A stretch of DNA of 64,000 nucleotides from Tissierellia bacterium. Lineage in GTDB: Bacteria; Bacillota; Clostridia; Tissierellales; Peptoniphilaceae. The position numbers were made by a program, and so were the translations under genes. The number at the start of each line of letters is the position of its first letter. Position 1 is the first letter of the stretch. The stretch covers positions 1 through 64,000 of the forward strand of contig JAUNVD010000004.1 of assembly GCA_030537855.1 (NCBI GenBank), given 5' to 3'. The notes beneath the pieces are model-generated. The model saw only the letters and a list, made by a program, of their open reading frames with translations. It had not been told where the DNA came from and did no database searches. Below are positions 16,188 through 25,701 of the stretch, piece after piece.

Positions 16188-18371
16188 ATGAAACAAAGAA
16201 AATTCAGTTTTTTGCTGGCTATGATTTTATTATTGAGTATGATTCCTGTTTTTTCCGTGGAAGCAGCAGCTCCAAACCTTGTTTATCAAGAGCCAATTGG
16301 AGCAGGGGCAACACGTTACAAATATGAATGGCAATTAAAAAAAGGGAAGGTACTTATAAATGTCATTAAATGTGATTTAAATAATCCAAACTTAGAAATT
16401 GGCTTAGTAACTGGTGGAGGGAAGTATACACAAAAGGCTACAGTGAGTCAAATGGCCAATCGAACAGGCGCTGTAGGTTTGGTCAATGGTGATTTTTTTA
16501 ATATGAAGGCTCAAGGAGCACCTCTTGGAGCTTCTGTTTCTGAGGGACGATTACTTAGTGCACCGATGAATTCTATTGGTTATTATACTTTAGGAATCGA
16601 ACAATCTGGTCGTGCCGTAATTGATATGGTAACTTTTGGAGGTCATGTTCACGCAGCGAATGGAAAGAAATATCCTATTCAGGGATTAAATAAAGCGGAG
16701 TATTGGGATAATATTACAGGAGCACATAGTCATACCCATACGATCAATTTATACAATGACCATTGGGCTAGTAAGTCTCGTGGTAAAGCTGGGAAAAATG
16801 CAGTGGAAGTTCTAGTAAATGCTAATGGAAAAGTTGAAGAAATTTCTAAAGGAAGAACCTTGGGATACGCTGTCCCTAAAGGAAAAATCATTTTACAGGC
16901 CAATGATAGAGGTAAGGATTTTATTCGCCAAAATATAAAAGTTGGAGATACTATTAAACTTGATTATAAATTATATCCTGAAAAAAATTGGAAGATGCTT
17001 ATTGGAGGTCATGGTCTTTTAGTGGATAAGGGTGTAAAGATTCCCTATGCCTTAGCACCTCAAAGTATTGCAGGTAATCGTGGAAGAACTGCAGCAGGAA
17101 TTTCTCAAGATGGTAAAACATTATGGATTGCAGCAGCAGAAAAATCCAATCGTTCCAAAGGGTTACAACTTTCAGAACTAAGTGAATTTATGGTATCTTT
17201 AGGATGTTATCGAGCACTTAATTTTGATGGTGGTGGCTCTACAGCTATGGCTGTTGCCTCTACAGGAGAACTTAAACCAGAAATTAAAACAAAGCCGGAA
17301 GCTGGAAGAGAACGATATGTGGTAAATGGTTTAGGGGTTTATAATAAAGCTGAAGAAGGTCCCTTACATGAAATGAAGATTAAAGGACCAAGTACCATGT
17401 TAATTGGTGAAACAGCTTCATTTACTGTCCTTGGTTGGGATGCGAATTATGTTGCTAAAGATATGACGAAAATTCCTGTGAATTATTCTGATGATAAGGA
17501 AGGAATCAATGAATGGAATGGAAATCAAAAAACAACGGTTCATGGTGGAAGTATTAAAGTACTTGCTGAAAGTAATGGAGTAAAAGCTACTAAGGATGTA
17601 AAAATCGAAGGAGCAAAATCTATTAAATCCTTAGAAATTACTGTGGATAAAAGAAATCCTAGTCCTGGAGAAGTTGTAACATTAAAGGCAAAGGCAACTA
17701 CAAAATCAGGACGTAAAGTAGATATTTCCCCAAAGGCAATGAAATATACTTTGGAAGGATTCCAAGGGGAATCTTTAACTGGTACGGGACAGGTTCGAAT
17801 TCACTCTGTTGAGGGAGTTGCCACAGGTAAGATAAAAGGAGATCTTGGTGGGTTTACAACAACTCTTTCTCTTGTTAATCCAAATGCGAAGAATGTTCAT
17901 ATGAGTATTGGTAAAGAGAATTATTCTGTGAATGGTGAACAGAGAAAAATGGATACAGTACCTATTATTATCAAAGACCGAACTATGGTACCTTTACGTT
18001 TCTTAGTGGAAGCTTTTGGTGGGGAAGTAACATGGAATCAGGAAACAAGAACTGCTATCGTCGAATATCGTGGTATAAGAATTGAATTACCAGTAGGTAG
18101 TGATACCATCCATATTAATGGAATAGATCAAAAAATTGACAGTCCTGCTACCATTAAAAATGATAGAACTTTAGTACCCATTCGTTTTGTTAGTGAAGGA
18201 CTTGGAATGATTGTAGAATATGGGGAAAAAGACAAGGTAGTGGATATTTATGAATTACCTTTGGAAAAAACTTCTGAGGCAAAAAAAGCACCTGTGGAAG
18301 TTAAAGTTGAACCGGAAAATGTAAATATCCAAGAATCATCTCCTGAAGAAAATCAAAGTTCACAATCTTAA
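16188..18371 (+). CDS. Secreted phosphodiester glycosidase (NAGPA domain) with copper-amine-oxidase-N-like repeats
   Basis: The product has 727 residues with a signal peptide (cleavage near VEAAAP, 25-27). The NAGPA-type domain (about 50-390) shows LVNGDFFN (about 96-103) and NFDGGGSTAM (about 345-354), the conserved catalytic motifs of phosphodiester glycosidases. The middle (about 395-580) looks like two Ig-like domains. The C-terminus (about 585-705) has a two-part copper amine oxidase N-like unit: KDRTMVPLRFLVEAFGG and KNDRTLVPIRFVSEGLG. It probably trims sugar-phosphodiesters in wall polymers or exopolysaccharide. The start follows GGAGGGAAGATGA. A terminator follows. Confidence 0.9.
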   Translation: MKQRKFSFLLAMILLLSMIPVFSVEAAAPNLVYQEPIGAGATRYKYEWQLKKGKVLINVIKCDLNNPNLEIGLVTGGGKYTQKATVSQMANRTGAVGLVNGDFFNMKAQGAPLGASVSEGRLLSAPMNSIGYYTLGIEQSGRAVIDMVTFGGHVHAANGKKYPIQGLNKAEYWDNITGAHSHTHTINLYNDHWASKSRGKAGKNAVEVLVNANGKVEEISKGRTLGYAVPKGKIILQANDRGKDFIRQNIKVGDTIKLDYKLYPEKNWKMLIGGHGLLVDKGVKIPYALAPQSIAGNRGRTAAGISQDGKTLWIAAAEKSNRSKGLQLSELSEFMVSLGCYRALNFDGGGSTAMAVASTGELKPEIKTKPEAGRERYVVNGLGVYNKAEEGPLHEMKIKGPSTMLIGETASFTVLGWDANYVAKDMTKIPVNYSDDKEGINEWNGNQKTTVHGGSIKVLAESNGVKATKDVKIEGAKSIKSLEITVDKRNPSPGEVVTLKAKATTKSGRKVDISPKAMKYTLEGFQGESLTGTGQVRIHSVEGVATGKIKGDLGGFTTTLSLVNPNAKNVHMSIGKENYSVNGEQRKMDTVPIIIKDRTMVPLRFLVEAFGGEVTWNQETRTAIVEYRGIRIELPVGSDTIHINGIDQKIDSPATIKNDRTLVPIRFVSEGLGMIVEYGEKDKVVDIYELPLEKTSEAKKAPVEVKVEPENVNIQESSPEENQSSQS

Positions 18372-18380
18372 AATATAAGG

Positions 18381-18411
18381 AAACGGCATTCTATTGAGTG
18401 CCGTTTTTTTA
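18381..18411 (+). terminator. Terminator after the phosphodiester glycosidase gene
   Basis: AAACGGCA (18381-18388) pairs with TGCCGTTT (18399-18406) and is followed by T residues. Confidence 0.9.
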
Positions 18412-18580
18412 CTTTGATTTGGTAAATGCATAAAAGAATGATTTACTTGAAAAAACATTTGATTTTTGTTATCCTTTAGATAATAAATATTTTTCTTATA
18501 TAAATAAAATAAACTACTTTTTAATAGTTTTAGATATTAAATAAAAGAGTTAAATGTTTCAATAGAAATTGGAGGGAATG

Positions 18581-19462
18581 ATGGGAGATTTTTTCAATGA
18601 GTACCATCCTGTTGTAAATGCTGTTTTTTTTATTTCTATATTATTTATGGCAATGTTTACAAATTATCCAGTACTACAAATTATAAGTATACTTGGGGCT
18701 TTAATATATTTAATCATATTAAAGGGATTTTCTGGAGCAAAAGGTATTTTATTTGGTTCATTGATTATGTTTTTTATGGTAACCTTATTAAATCCAATTT
18801 TTAATCATAAGGGAGTTACGATTCTTACATATTTTAAAAATGGGAATCCTCTAACATTAGAGTCGATGGTTTACGGTATGAGTGCTGGATTTATGTTTAT
18901 TTCTGTGATCCTTTGGTTTTCGTGTCACAATGTAATTATGACTTCTGATCGTTTAATGTATTTATTTGGACGGTTAGCACCTGCTCTTTCCCTGATATTT
19001 TCTATGTCCTTAAGATTTGTACCTCTTTATAAAAAAAGAATTGATGAAATTACTTTAGCAAGAAGTGGAATTGGTATGAATCCTAAAAATGGAAATCTTT
19101 GGAATCGTATGAAGTCTGCATTAGCTATTTTTTCTATTTTTGTAACATGGGCTTTGGAGTCTTCCATTGAAACTGCGGATTCTATGAGGTCTAGAGGGTA
19201 TGGCTTGAAGGGAAGAAAGGCCTTTTCTCTTTTCCACTTTCGAAAACGAGATGGGATTCTTTTAACTTTCATTGTATTTATAGATTTTCTTTTGCTGTAT
19301 CTCATGAAAGACCGTGTATTTAAAATCGTCTTTTACCCAGCCATTAAAATTGCAAAGGTTCGTCTTGAAACAATTTTGGGAATACTGGCATTTGCTTTCT
19401 TAGCTTTTTTACCTACAGGAATATCTATTTGGGAGGAATGGCGATGGGAATATTACAATTAG
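18581..19462 (+). CDS. ECF transporter T component (EcfT/CbiQ-like)
   Basis: This 293-residue integral membrane protein has about five or six helices. The cytosolic coupling helix carries SMRSRGYGLKGR (about 206-217), a variant of the two short Ala-Arg-Gly motifs that grip the ATPases. It joins a substrate-binding S component to the ATPase pair. The ATG at 18581 lies five bases after GGAGGGA; the adjacent ATG at 18578 is possible. It overlaps the ATPase gene by about 19 bases. No S component is adjacent, and no B12-riboswitch motif is seen in the 170 bases upstream. Confidence 0.88.
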   Translation: MGDFFNEYHPVVNAVFFISILFMAMFTNYPVLQIISILGALIYLIILKGFSGAKGILFGSLIMFFMVTLLNPIFNHKGVTILTYFKNGNPLTLESMVYGMSAGFMFISVILWFSCHNVIMTSDRLMYLFGRLAPALSLIFSMSLRFVPLYKKRIDEITLARSGIGMNPKNGNLWNRMKSALAIFSIFVTWALESSIETADSMRSRGYGLKGRKAFSLFHFRKRDGILLTFIVFIDFLLLYLMKDRVFKIVFYPAIKIAKVRLETILGILAFAFLAFLPTGISIWEEWRWEYYN

Positions 19463-21072
19463 ATACATTTAGTTTCTGCTATCCAGAAGGAAAGGAGGAT
19501 ACTTTAAAGAATCTTTCCTTTCAAGTGGAAGAAGGAGAATTTGTCCTCTTAACTGGTTTATCTGGTTCAGGAAAAACAACATTATTAAGACAATGTAAAC
19601 CGATTTTAGCTGCTCATGGGACAAGGAAGGGGAAGATTCTTTTTCGAGGTCAACCACTCCAGTCTCTAAAACAAAGAGAATCCGTTACAGATATTGGATT
19701 TGTTCAGCAAGATACAGAAAATCAAGTGGTAACCGATAAGGTCTGGCATGAATTAGCTTTTGGATTAGAGTCTTTAGGAATGGATACAGATACTATTCGC
19801 CTACGGGTTGGTGAAATTGCAGGATTCTTTGGTATGGAACATTGGTTTTATAAGGATATTAAAGAACTTTCCGGGGGACAGTTACAAATGGTGAATCTTG
19901 CTTCTATTTTGGCCATGCAACCAAAATTATTATTGTTAGATGAGCCAACGAGTCAACTGGATCCCATCGCTGCAGGAGAGTTTTTTCAAGCTGTAAAACG
20001 TGTTAGTGATGAATTAGGTATTACTGTGATTTTAAGTGAACATCGTTTGGGAGAAGTGTTTTCAATTGCTGATAGAATACTACATTTGGAAAATGGAGAA
20101 TTAACTTATGATGGAACTCCTAGAAAGTTTGGTGAGAGTTTAGCAGTTGATAAAAAAGATATCCTATATTCTATTCCTGTCCCAGCTCAAATATATGCAG
20201 GTGCTGATTTAGGGGGCGCATGTCCCTTAACAGTGGGAGAAGGTGCAAGATGGCTACCGGAATTAGATACTAAAATCGTTTTTGATGATAAATGGATAGA
20301 GTCATCACCAAGGATTTTACTTGATCATATATTTTTCAAATATGAGAAAAATGGACCTATGATATTAAAGGATGTAAATCTTAAAATTTACGAGGGAAAG
20401 GTTAATTGTATCCTAGGAGGAAATGGAGCTGGGAAAAGTACAACCTTGAAAGTTTTATCCGGTATGGCGGAACCTCTTCGTGGGAAGGTTTTTGATGGGA
20501 AAAAAAGAAGAAAGCATAAAAAAGAATTAAGAGAGGGCATTGCTGTTGTCCCACAAAATCCAAAATCCCTTTTTGTAAAAAAGACAGTAAAAGAAGAGCT
20601 ATTAGAATTAGGAGATGGGTCTAAAGAAGCCTTGGAAAAAGGGAAAGAATATGCAAAGATATTTGATCTAATGCATATTTTAAATCATCATCCCTATGAT
20701 ATTAGTGGTGGGGAACAACAAAGACTAGCTTTGGCAAAAGTCCTAATGACAGACCCTAAGGTTTTAATGTTAGATGAACCAACTAAGGGAATGGACGGAG
20801 CTTTTAAAAAAATTTTTGCAGGAATCATTGAAGCATTAATTACACAAGGGATAACATTAGTTATTGTAAGTCACGATTTAGAGTTTTGTGGAAATGTAGC
20901 AGATTATTGTTATCTCTTTTTTGCTGGAGAAGTTATTAGTGAAGGTCCAAAGAGAAAGTTTTTTTCTGGGAATCATTTTTATACAACTGAGGCCAATAAA
21001 ATGTGTCGTAAAATAAGCCCAGAAATTATAACGATTGAAGAATCTTTGGAAGCAATTCATAGGTCTTCGTGA
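19444..21072 (+). CDS. ECF transporter ATPase, two ATP-binding domains in one chain
   Basis: The product has 542 residues, two ABC domains fused (EcfA1-EcfA2 style). Domain 1 has Walker A GLSGSGKTT (39-47), signature LSGGQ and Walker B LLLLDEP. Domain 2 (from about 285) has GGNGAGKST, ISGGEQQRLALAKVL and VLMLDEP. It powers vitamin uptake through the T component. The start at 19444 is seven bases after GGGAGG; earlier in-frame TTG/ATG codons overlap that site. It lies in an operon with ecfT and, 37 bases on, the two surface proteins. Confidence 0.92.
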   Translation: MGILQLDTFSFCYPEGKEDTLKNLSFQVEEGEFVLLTGLSGSGKTTLLRQCKPILAAHGTRKGKILFRGQPLQSLKQRESVTDIGFVQQDTENQVVTDKVWHELAFGLESLGMDTDTIRLRVGEIAGFFGMEHWFYKDIKELSGGQLQMVNLASILAMQPKLLLLDEPTSQLDPIAAGEFFQAVKRVSDELGITVILSEHRLGEVFSIADRILHLENGELTYDGTPRKFGESLAVDKKDILYSIPVPAQIYAGADLGGACPLTVGEGARWLPELDTKIVFDDKWIESSPRILLDHIFFKYEKNGPMILKDVNLKIYEGKVNCILGGNGAGKSTTLKVLSGMAEPLRGKVFDGKKRRKHKKELREGIAVVPQNPKSLFVKKTVKEELLELGDGSKEALEKGKEYAKIFDLMHILNHHPYDISGGEQQRLALAKVLMTDPKVLMLDEPTKGMDGAFKKIFAGIIEALITQGITLVIVSHDLEFCGNVADYCYLFFAGEVISEGPKRKFFSGNHFYTTEANKMCRKISPEIITIEESLEAIHRSS

Positions 21073-21109
21073 GGCATGACTACTTTATATATGTTATGAG
21101 GAGGAAAGT

Positions 21110-22669
21110 ATGAAAAGAAAAAGTTTATTATTATTTTTGATTTTTACTTTACTTTTAAGCTTTACTGCACCAGTAATGGCTCAAAGTGAGGTAGATATCA
21201 ACGCTGAGGTAGAAAAGACAGCAAATTTCTTAATGAATAAGGTAGATGCTCCAAAATTCGGGTCTATAGCTGGAGAATGGACGATTTTAAGCTTGGCTAG
21301 ATCAGGGGTGAAATTACCTGAAAATTATATTGAAAATTATCATAAACATATTGATCAAGTTGTTGCTGGTAAAAATGGACAATTATCTAAAAATAAATTT
21401 ACAGAATACTCAAGATTAATAGTAGCATTAACAGCAACAGACAAAGATGTTACAAATGTAGGTGGACATAATTTAATTCCACCTCTAGGTAATTTTAAAG
21501 ATGTGATTAAACAAGGGATTAATGGTCCTATTTGGGCATTAATTGCTTTAGACACAAAAGGATTTGAAATTCCGGATATTGGGAATTCAACAGATCAAAA
21601 TTCTAGAGAAAGAATGGTTGAAGAAATTTTAAACCGTGAAATATCCGGTGGTGGCTGGGCACTAATGGGAGAAAAAGCTGATGTAGATATAACGGCAATG
21701 ACACTTTATTCTTTGGTTCACTATAAAGATAATCCAAAGGTAGCAGCAGCTATTGAGCGTGGTGTAAATAAATTAAGTGAAATGCAATTAGCATCTGGTG
21801 GCTTTACCTCCATGAATGATGAGAATTCTGAAAGTACAGCTCAAACAATAATAGCTCTTTCAACATTAGGGATTGATCCTTTTAAAGACCCAAGATTTAT
21901 AAAAACAGATGAACAAGGTGTGAAGCGTTCCCCTGTAGATGCACTTTTAACATTCCGTAGCAAAGATGGTGGTTTTAAACATGTCTATAGTGAAACAGAA
22001 GCGAATGCAATGGGAACAGACCAAGCTTTAGAAGCCTTAGTAGCTGCAAAAAGATATCTTGAAGGTAAACCAGCTCTATTTGATATGTCAGATGTAGGGG
22101 AAAAACCAAGTTCTCCTACTGGAGTATTTACTGATATAGAAAAATCTTGGGCAAAAGATATTATTTTGAAAACAAAAGGATATGGAATTGCTGGTGATAC
22201 TACTGAATTTAAACCGGAACAAGCCATTAAACGTGGGGAATTTGCATTTGGTTTAGTCCAAGGACTTGGTTTAACCAAAGGAGATAAAATTCTTGAATTT
22301 TCAGATGTAAAATCTGGTAGTCCACATTATGATGCAATTATAATTGCCGCCTCTTTAGGAGTGATCGAAGGTCGTGGAGACGGTATCTTTGATCCAAATG
22401 CAACGATAACAAGAGAAGAAGCTATGGCTATTGTCCAAAGAGCTTTAAAAACAAAGGGAGTTGGACAAGAGTATACAGTGGAAAAAGCGAATGAATTACT
22501 AAAGAAATTCCCAGATGGAGATAAGGTTTCTTCATGGGCAAAAGTTCCGGCAGCTTTTAATATTGATAAAAAGATTATTGAAGGACGCCCAGAAGGAATT
22601 GTACCAAAAGGTAATATTACAAGAGCAGAAGCTGTTAAAGTTATTTTAACGGCTACTGACGTAAAGTAA
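21110..22669 (+). CDS. Secreted alpha/alpha-barrel (terpene-cyclase/transcobalamin alpha-like) protein with SLH anchor
   Basis: The product has 519 residues with a signal peptide (cleavage near VMAQSE, 23-25). Residues about 30-325 form helical repeats of the squalene-cyclase/prenyltransferase-repeat type, with SGGGWALMGEKADVDITAMT and ASGGFTSMNDENSESTAQT, followed by DGGFKHVYSETEANAMGTDQ. This is the fold of the alpha domain of intrinsic factor and transcobalamin. Three SLH repeats close the chain (about 337-390, 400-455 and 460-515; KRGE, TREE, TRAE). The protein is secreted and wall-bound. The ATG at 21110 follows ATGAGGAGGAAAGT. Operon context with ECF genes and a DUF4430 protein points to ligand capture, perhaps a corrinoid (inference). 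Confidence 0.85.
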   Translation: MKRKSLLLFLIFTLLLSFTAPVMAQSEVDINAEVEKTANFLMNKVDAPKFGSIAGEWTILSLARSGVKLPENYIENYHKHIDQVVAGKNGQLSKNKFTEYSRLIVALTATDKDVTNVGGHNLIPPLGNFKDVIKQGINGPIWALIALDTKGFEIPDIGNSTDQNSRERMVEEILNREISGGGWALMGEKADVDITAMTLYSLVHYKDNPKVAAAIERGVNKLSEMQLASGGFTSMNDENSESTAQTIIALSTLGIDPFKDPRFIKTDEQGVKRSPVDALLTFRSKDGGFKHVYSETEANAMGTDQALEALVAAKRYLEGKPALFDMSDVGEKPSSPTGVFTDIEKSWAKDIILKTKGYGIAGDTTEFKPEQAIKRGEFAFGLVQGLGLTKGDKILEFSDVKSGSPHYDAIIIAASLGVIEGRGDGIFDPNATITREEAMAIVQRALKTKGVGQEYTVEKANELLKKFPDGDKVSSWAKVPAAFNIDKKIIEGRPEGIVPKGNITRAEAVKVILTATDVK

Positions 22670-22682
22670 GAAGTGATTTGAT

Positions 22683-23858
22683 ATGAAAAAGCTCACGAAG
22701 AAACAAAAAATTATAGGTCTTGCTATCATAACCATTTTAATTGCTTACTCTCTTTTATATAATGCTGATTTTTTACGAAAAGAACAAGTGGCAACAGAAG
22801 ATCAAGTAAAGGAATTAAAAGAAGAAGAGAATAAAGACCTTCATAGTATTACAAAATATACACCTCCAGAAGAAGAGGAGGAAACTCTAGGTGGTAGCAT
22901 TACTACTTTTTACATCTCTTCAGAAGGGGAAACGGTGGCTCCTGGTGGTAATTTGAATTTTACAGGTTATTTTGAAGGTACCGGAGAATTTGACCGTAGT
23001 ATAAATTGGACGGTACAAGGAGCACATCACCCTGATACAGGAATTGGTAATGACGGCGTTTTAAAAGTCTCTCCTCAAGAAAAGAATACAGAGTTATTTG
23101 TACGAGGTGTTTCCCAATATGATGATTCAAAAGTGGCTGAAAAATCTGTTGCAGTTACTCAGCCTGAAGTATCAAACCCTTCAGCTCCTACAACTACTCC
23201 CACAAAGAAGGCCTCTGTTGGAAAACCAAAAACAAAAGAAGAATTAAAACAAAAGGCACAAGAAGTAAAACAACAGGTTTCAACGGAAGAAGTGGCAAAA
23301 AAAGAAGAAGAGGCAAAAAAACTAAAAGCTCAAGCTATCGCCAAAGATCAAAAGAATGTTGGACAAAAAGATAAATATCTTACAGATCCAACTCCAGAAG
23401 GAAAGCCGAAGCCTGTAGATGATCCAGGTGAAATTAACAAGAACAACCCACAAACTGCATATTTATCTGTAAATTGTTCCACTATCTTAGATCATATGGA
23501 TTTATTTGATATGGATAAAATCGACGTTCTTCCTGTGGATGGGGTAATTTTAGGAAAGACTGAAGTAACTTTTTATCCTGGAGAAACAGTGTATGATGTA
23601 TTAAGTCGAGAAATGCAAAACAGAAAAATTCACATGGAATCCACTTTTACCCCAATTTATAACTCTGCCTATATTCAAGGGATTAATAATCTGTATGAAT
23701 TTGATTGTGGAGAACTTTCCGGTTGGATGTATCGTGTAAATGATTGGTTTCCTAATTATGGAGTTAGTCGTTATGCAGTTCAACCAGGAGATAATATAGA
23801 ATTTTTATATACCTGTGAATTAGGTAAAGATGTGGGAGATAATAGTATGACAAAATAG
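22683..23858 (+). CDS. Membrane-anchored DUF4430 (transcobalamin beta-like) protein
   Basis: The product has 391 residues. An N-terminal membrane helix (about 9-25) is followed by an acidic linker, an Ig-like domain (about 72-165), a Lys/Glu/Ala-rich helical spacer (about 180-225) and a C-terminal DUF4430 domain (about 290-385). The last has YPGETVYDVLSREMQN, then SGWMYRVNDWFPNYGVSRY and QPGDNIEFLYTC. DUF4430 is the beta domain of intrinsic factor/transcobalamin. The gene starts 13 bases after the alpha-like gene. The two proteins could together form a surface ligand-binding pair feeding the ECF transporter (inference). Confidence 0.85.
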   Translation: MKKLTKKQKIIGLAIITILIAYSLLYNADFLRKEQVATEDQVKELKEEENKDLHSITKYTPPEEEEETLGGSITTFYISSEGETVAPGGNLNFTGYFEGTGEFDRSINWTVQGAHHPDTGIGNDGVLKVSPQEKNTELFVRGVSQYDDSKVAEKSVAVTQPEVSNPSAPTTTPTKKASVGKPKTKEELKQKAQEVKQQVSTEEVAKKEEEAKKLKAQAIAKDQKNVGQKDKYLTDPTPEGKPKPVDDPGEINKNNPQTAYLSVNCSTILDHMDLFDMDKIDVLPVDGVILGKTEVTFYPGETVYDVLSREMQNRKIHMESTFTPIYNSAYIQGINNLYEFDCGELSGWMYRVNDWFPNYGVSRYAVQPGDNIEFLYTCELGKDVGDNSMTK

Positions 23859-23898
23859 TCTGTCTATATCATAAAAATGACTAAAAAAGTGAGATTTT

Positions 23899-23927
23899 AA
23901 GAGGGGATCGAAAGATTCCCTCTTTCC
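23899..23927 (+). terminator. Terminator after the DUF4430 gene
   Basis: An 11-bp stem (23899-23909 with 23914-23924, one G-U pair) with a GAAA loop and a short T/C tail closes the ECF operon. Confidence 0.75.
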
Positions 23928-23929
23928 AT

Positions 23930-23970
23930 AAAAAAAGCACCAAATGGCTAGCTTTTACTAACCTTGGTGC
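23930..23970 (-). terminator. Minus-strand terminator for the YcxB-like gene
   Basis: GCACCAA (23937-23943) pairs with TTGGTGC (23964-23970). On the minus strand the stem is followed by seven T. Confidence 0.75.
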
Positions 23971-23981
23971 CGTTGTGGGAA

Positions 23982-23999
23982 TCCTAATATATATTAGGA
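23982..23999. repeat. Perfect 18-bp palindrome
   Basis: TCCTAATATATATTAGGA is fully self-complementary and lies between two terminators of converging genes. Its function is unknown. Confidence 0.7.
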
Positions 24000-24032
24000 G
24001 TAACTATATCTTATCAATAAATCTTTGAAATA

Positions 24033-24575
24033 TCAAGAATTATTATCAAGACTTTTTTTAAATACTGATTTCATACCTAGTTTATTTTTGATTTCTTTTA
24101 ATTGATCTTCGGTAAGATATTTTTTAGGTAAGGTATAGGCAATACCAGGCCCTTCATAAATATAGATATAATCTTTCGTTTCTACTGCTCGAAATACATT
24201 TTTATAAAATAATTTCTTTTTTCGTCCTTTTGTTGTTTCCATTAAATATTTATCATGAAATTCCATAGATTTAATTCCAAAATTATTATTATTAGTTTGA
24301 GATTTTAGTATTTTCCGCATCTTCAATTCAATAATTTTTTTAAATACCTTACGATATATAACAGTCCAAAGTATTGTAACAATTAAAAAAATTAAAACTC
24401 CTTTGAAAAAAGAAACAGATTGCTTTATATATTTAAAAACTAAATATATAAAGAATATGATTAAAGGAACACCAGTTTGTAAACGAAATGCTTTTTGTGC
24501 CCTTTTATCCATTTCTAAGTGGAATAAGTTAAATTGAATTAAATCTTCAGCATTAATTTCATACTCTATTTTCAC
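24033..24575 (-). CDS. YcxB family membrane protein
   Basis: The product has 180 residues with two close membrane segments (about 34-50 and 58-75) followed by a basic C-terminal domain ending in YEGPGIAYTLPKKYLT, the recurring end motif of YcxB-like proteins. The function is unknown. The start is GTG at 24575 with AAAGGTGAT upstream. It is a single gene divergent from the following ABC operon. The membership rests on the layout plus the PKKYL motif, so it is moderately sure. Confidence 0.75.
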   Translation of the reverse strand: MKIEYEINAEDLIQFNLFHLEMDKRAQKAFRLQTGVPLIIFFIYLVFKYIKQSVSFFKGVLIFLIVTILWTVIYRKVFKKIIELKMRKILKSQTNNNNFGIKSMEFHDKYLMETTKGRKKKLFYKNVFRAVETKDYIYIYEGPGIAYTLPKKYLTEDQLKEIKNKLGMKSVFKKSLDNNS

Positions 24576-24672
24576 AAAATCACCTTTCTTGGGAATAATT
24601 AAAGAAATAGTTTGAAAATTTCTTTTTCTATGTTACTCTTATTATAACATAATTATATTTAGGGGGAATAGA

Positions 24673-25701
24673 ATGAAACAAAAGAAAATAGCTTTGCTTC
24701 TAACTTTTATTATATTACTTACAACGATTCTAGGAGGTTGTAGTCCTAAGGATCAAAAAGAAAATATAGGAAGCAATACAGTAGATAATGATACAAAGGT
24801 AGAAGATGGGGGAACTGAAAAGAAAGAAGAAAATCCTAGTCGTATCTTTGCTTTAAAGGGGCCTACAGCTATGGGACTTATTAAGCTTTTTAAAGATATA
24901 GACAATGGAGAAGAAAATTATACCTACACCATTGGGAATTCTCCAGAAGAAGCTATTGCAGCTATTGGTGGTGGGAAGGCTGATATTTTGACGATTCCTG
25001 GAAATATGGCAGCTTCTATTTATAATAAAAACAAAAATCTTAAAATTGCTGGAATTAATACATTAGGAGTTCTCTACTTTGCATCTTCTGGGGACGAAAT
25101 ACATTCCTTTGACGAGCTGAAAGGAAAAACAATTCTTCTTTCTGGTAAAGGTGCTACTCCAGAGTTTGCATTAAAAGTCTTGTTAAAAGAATCTAATCTT
25201 TCAGAAGAAGATGTTACTCTTGAATTTAAGTCAGAACATACAGAAGTGGTTCAAGGGTTAGGAGAAAATCCTAGTAGTATCGGTTTGTTACCCCAACCCT
25301 TTTTAACGGTTGCAACGACAAAGAATGATTCTCTACATCCAATTTTTGATTTAAATAATAGTTGGAAAGAGTATTTTGATCATGATATGGTAACAGGTGT
25401 GGTTGTTGTTACCAAGGATTTTGCAGAAAATCATCCGGAAAAGGTAAGAGATTTTTTAGAAAAATATAAAGAATCTGTTTACTTTGTAAATGAAAATATT
25501 GACGAAGCTTCAGAGCTTATAGGCTCTTATGATATTTTCCCTACTCCTGTTGCAAAAAAAGCAATACCTTATTGTAATATTGTTATGATCGATGGGGAAG
25601 AGATGGAAAAAACCTGTGATACTTATTTCAAAGCCTTATTTGAAGTAGAGCCAAAGGCTGTGGGAGGAATGGTTCCCGATGGAGAGATTTATTTCAAATA
25701 A
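24673..25701 (+). CDS. ABC transporter substrate-binding lipoprotein (NMT1/TauA type)
   Basis: The product has 342 residues. A lipoprotein signal ends in the lipobox ILGGC (Cys23); an acidic linker and a type-2 periplasmic-binding fold follow. IGGGKADILTIPGNMAASIYN (inside 97-120) resembles the ligand loop of NMT1/TauA/SsuA proteins. These bind sulfonates, nitrate, thiamine precursors or amino compounds; the substrate cannot be read off. The gene overlaps the permease start by 23 bases. The operon ends in D-serine ammonia-lyase, so a link to an amino acid ligand is possible. Confidence 0.85.
   Translation: MKQKKIALLLTFIILLTTILGGCSPKDQKENIGSNTVDNDTKVEDGGTEKKEENPSRIFALKGPTAMGLIKLFKDIDNGEENYTYTIGNSPEEAIAAIGGGKADILTIPGNMAASIYNKNKNLKIAGINTLGVLYFASSGDEIHSFDELKGKTILLSGKGATPEFALKVLLKESNLSEEDVTLEFKSEHTEVVQGLGENPSSIGLLPQPFLTVATTKNDSLHPIFDLNNSWKEYFDHDMVTGVVVVTKDFAENHPEKVRDFLEKYKESVYFVNENIDEASELIGSYDIFPTPVAKKAIPYCNIVMIDGEEMEKTCDTYFKALFEVEPKAVGGMVPDGEIYFK

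Noticed and set aside
18412-18580. Cobalamin riboswitch before the ECF operon
   Set aside because: There is no B12-box-like motif and the region is short and AT-rich.
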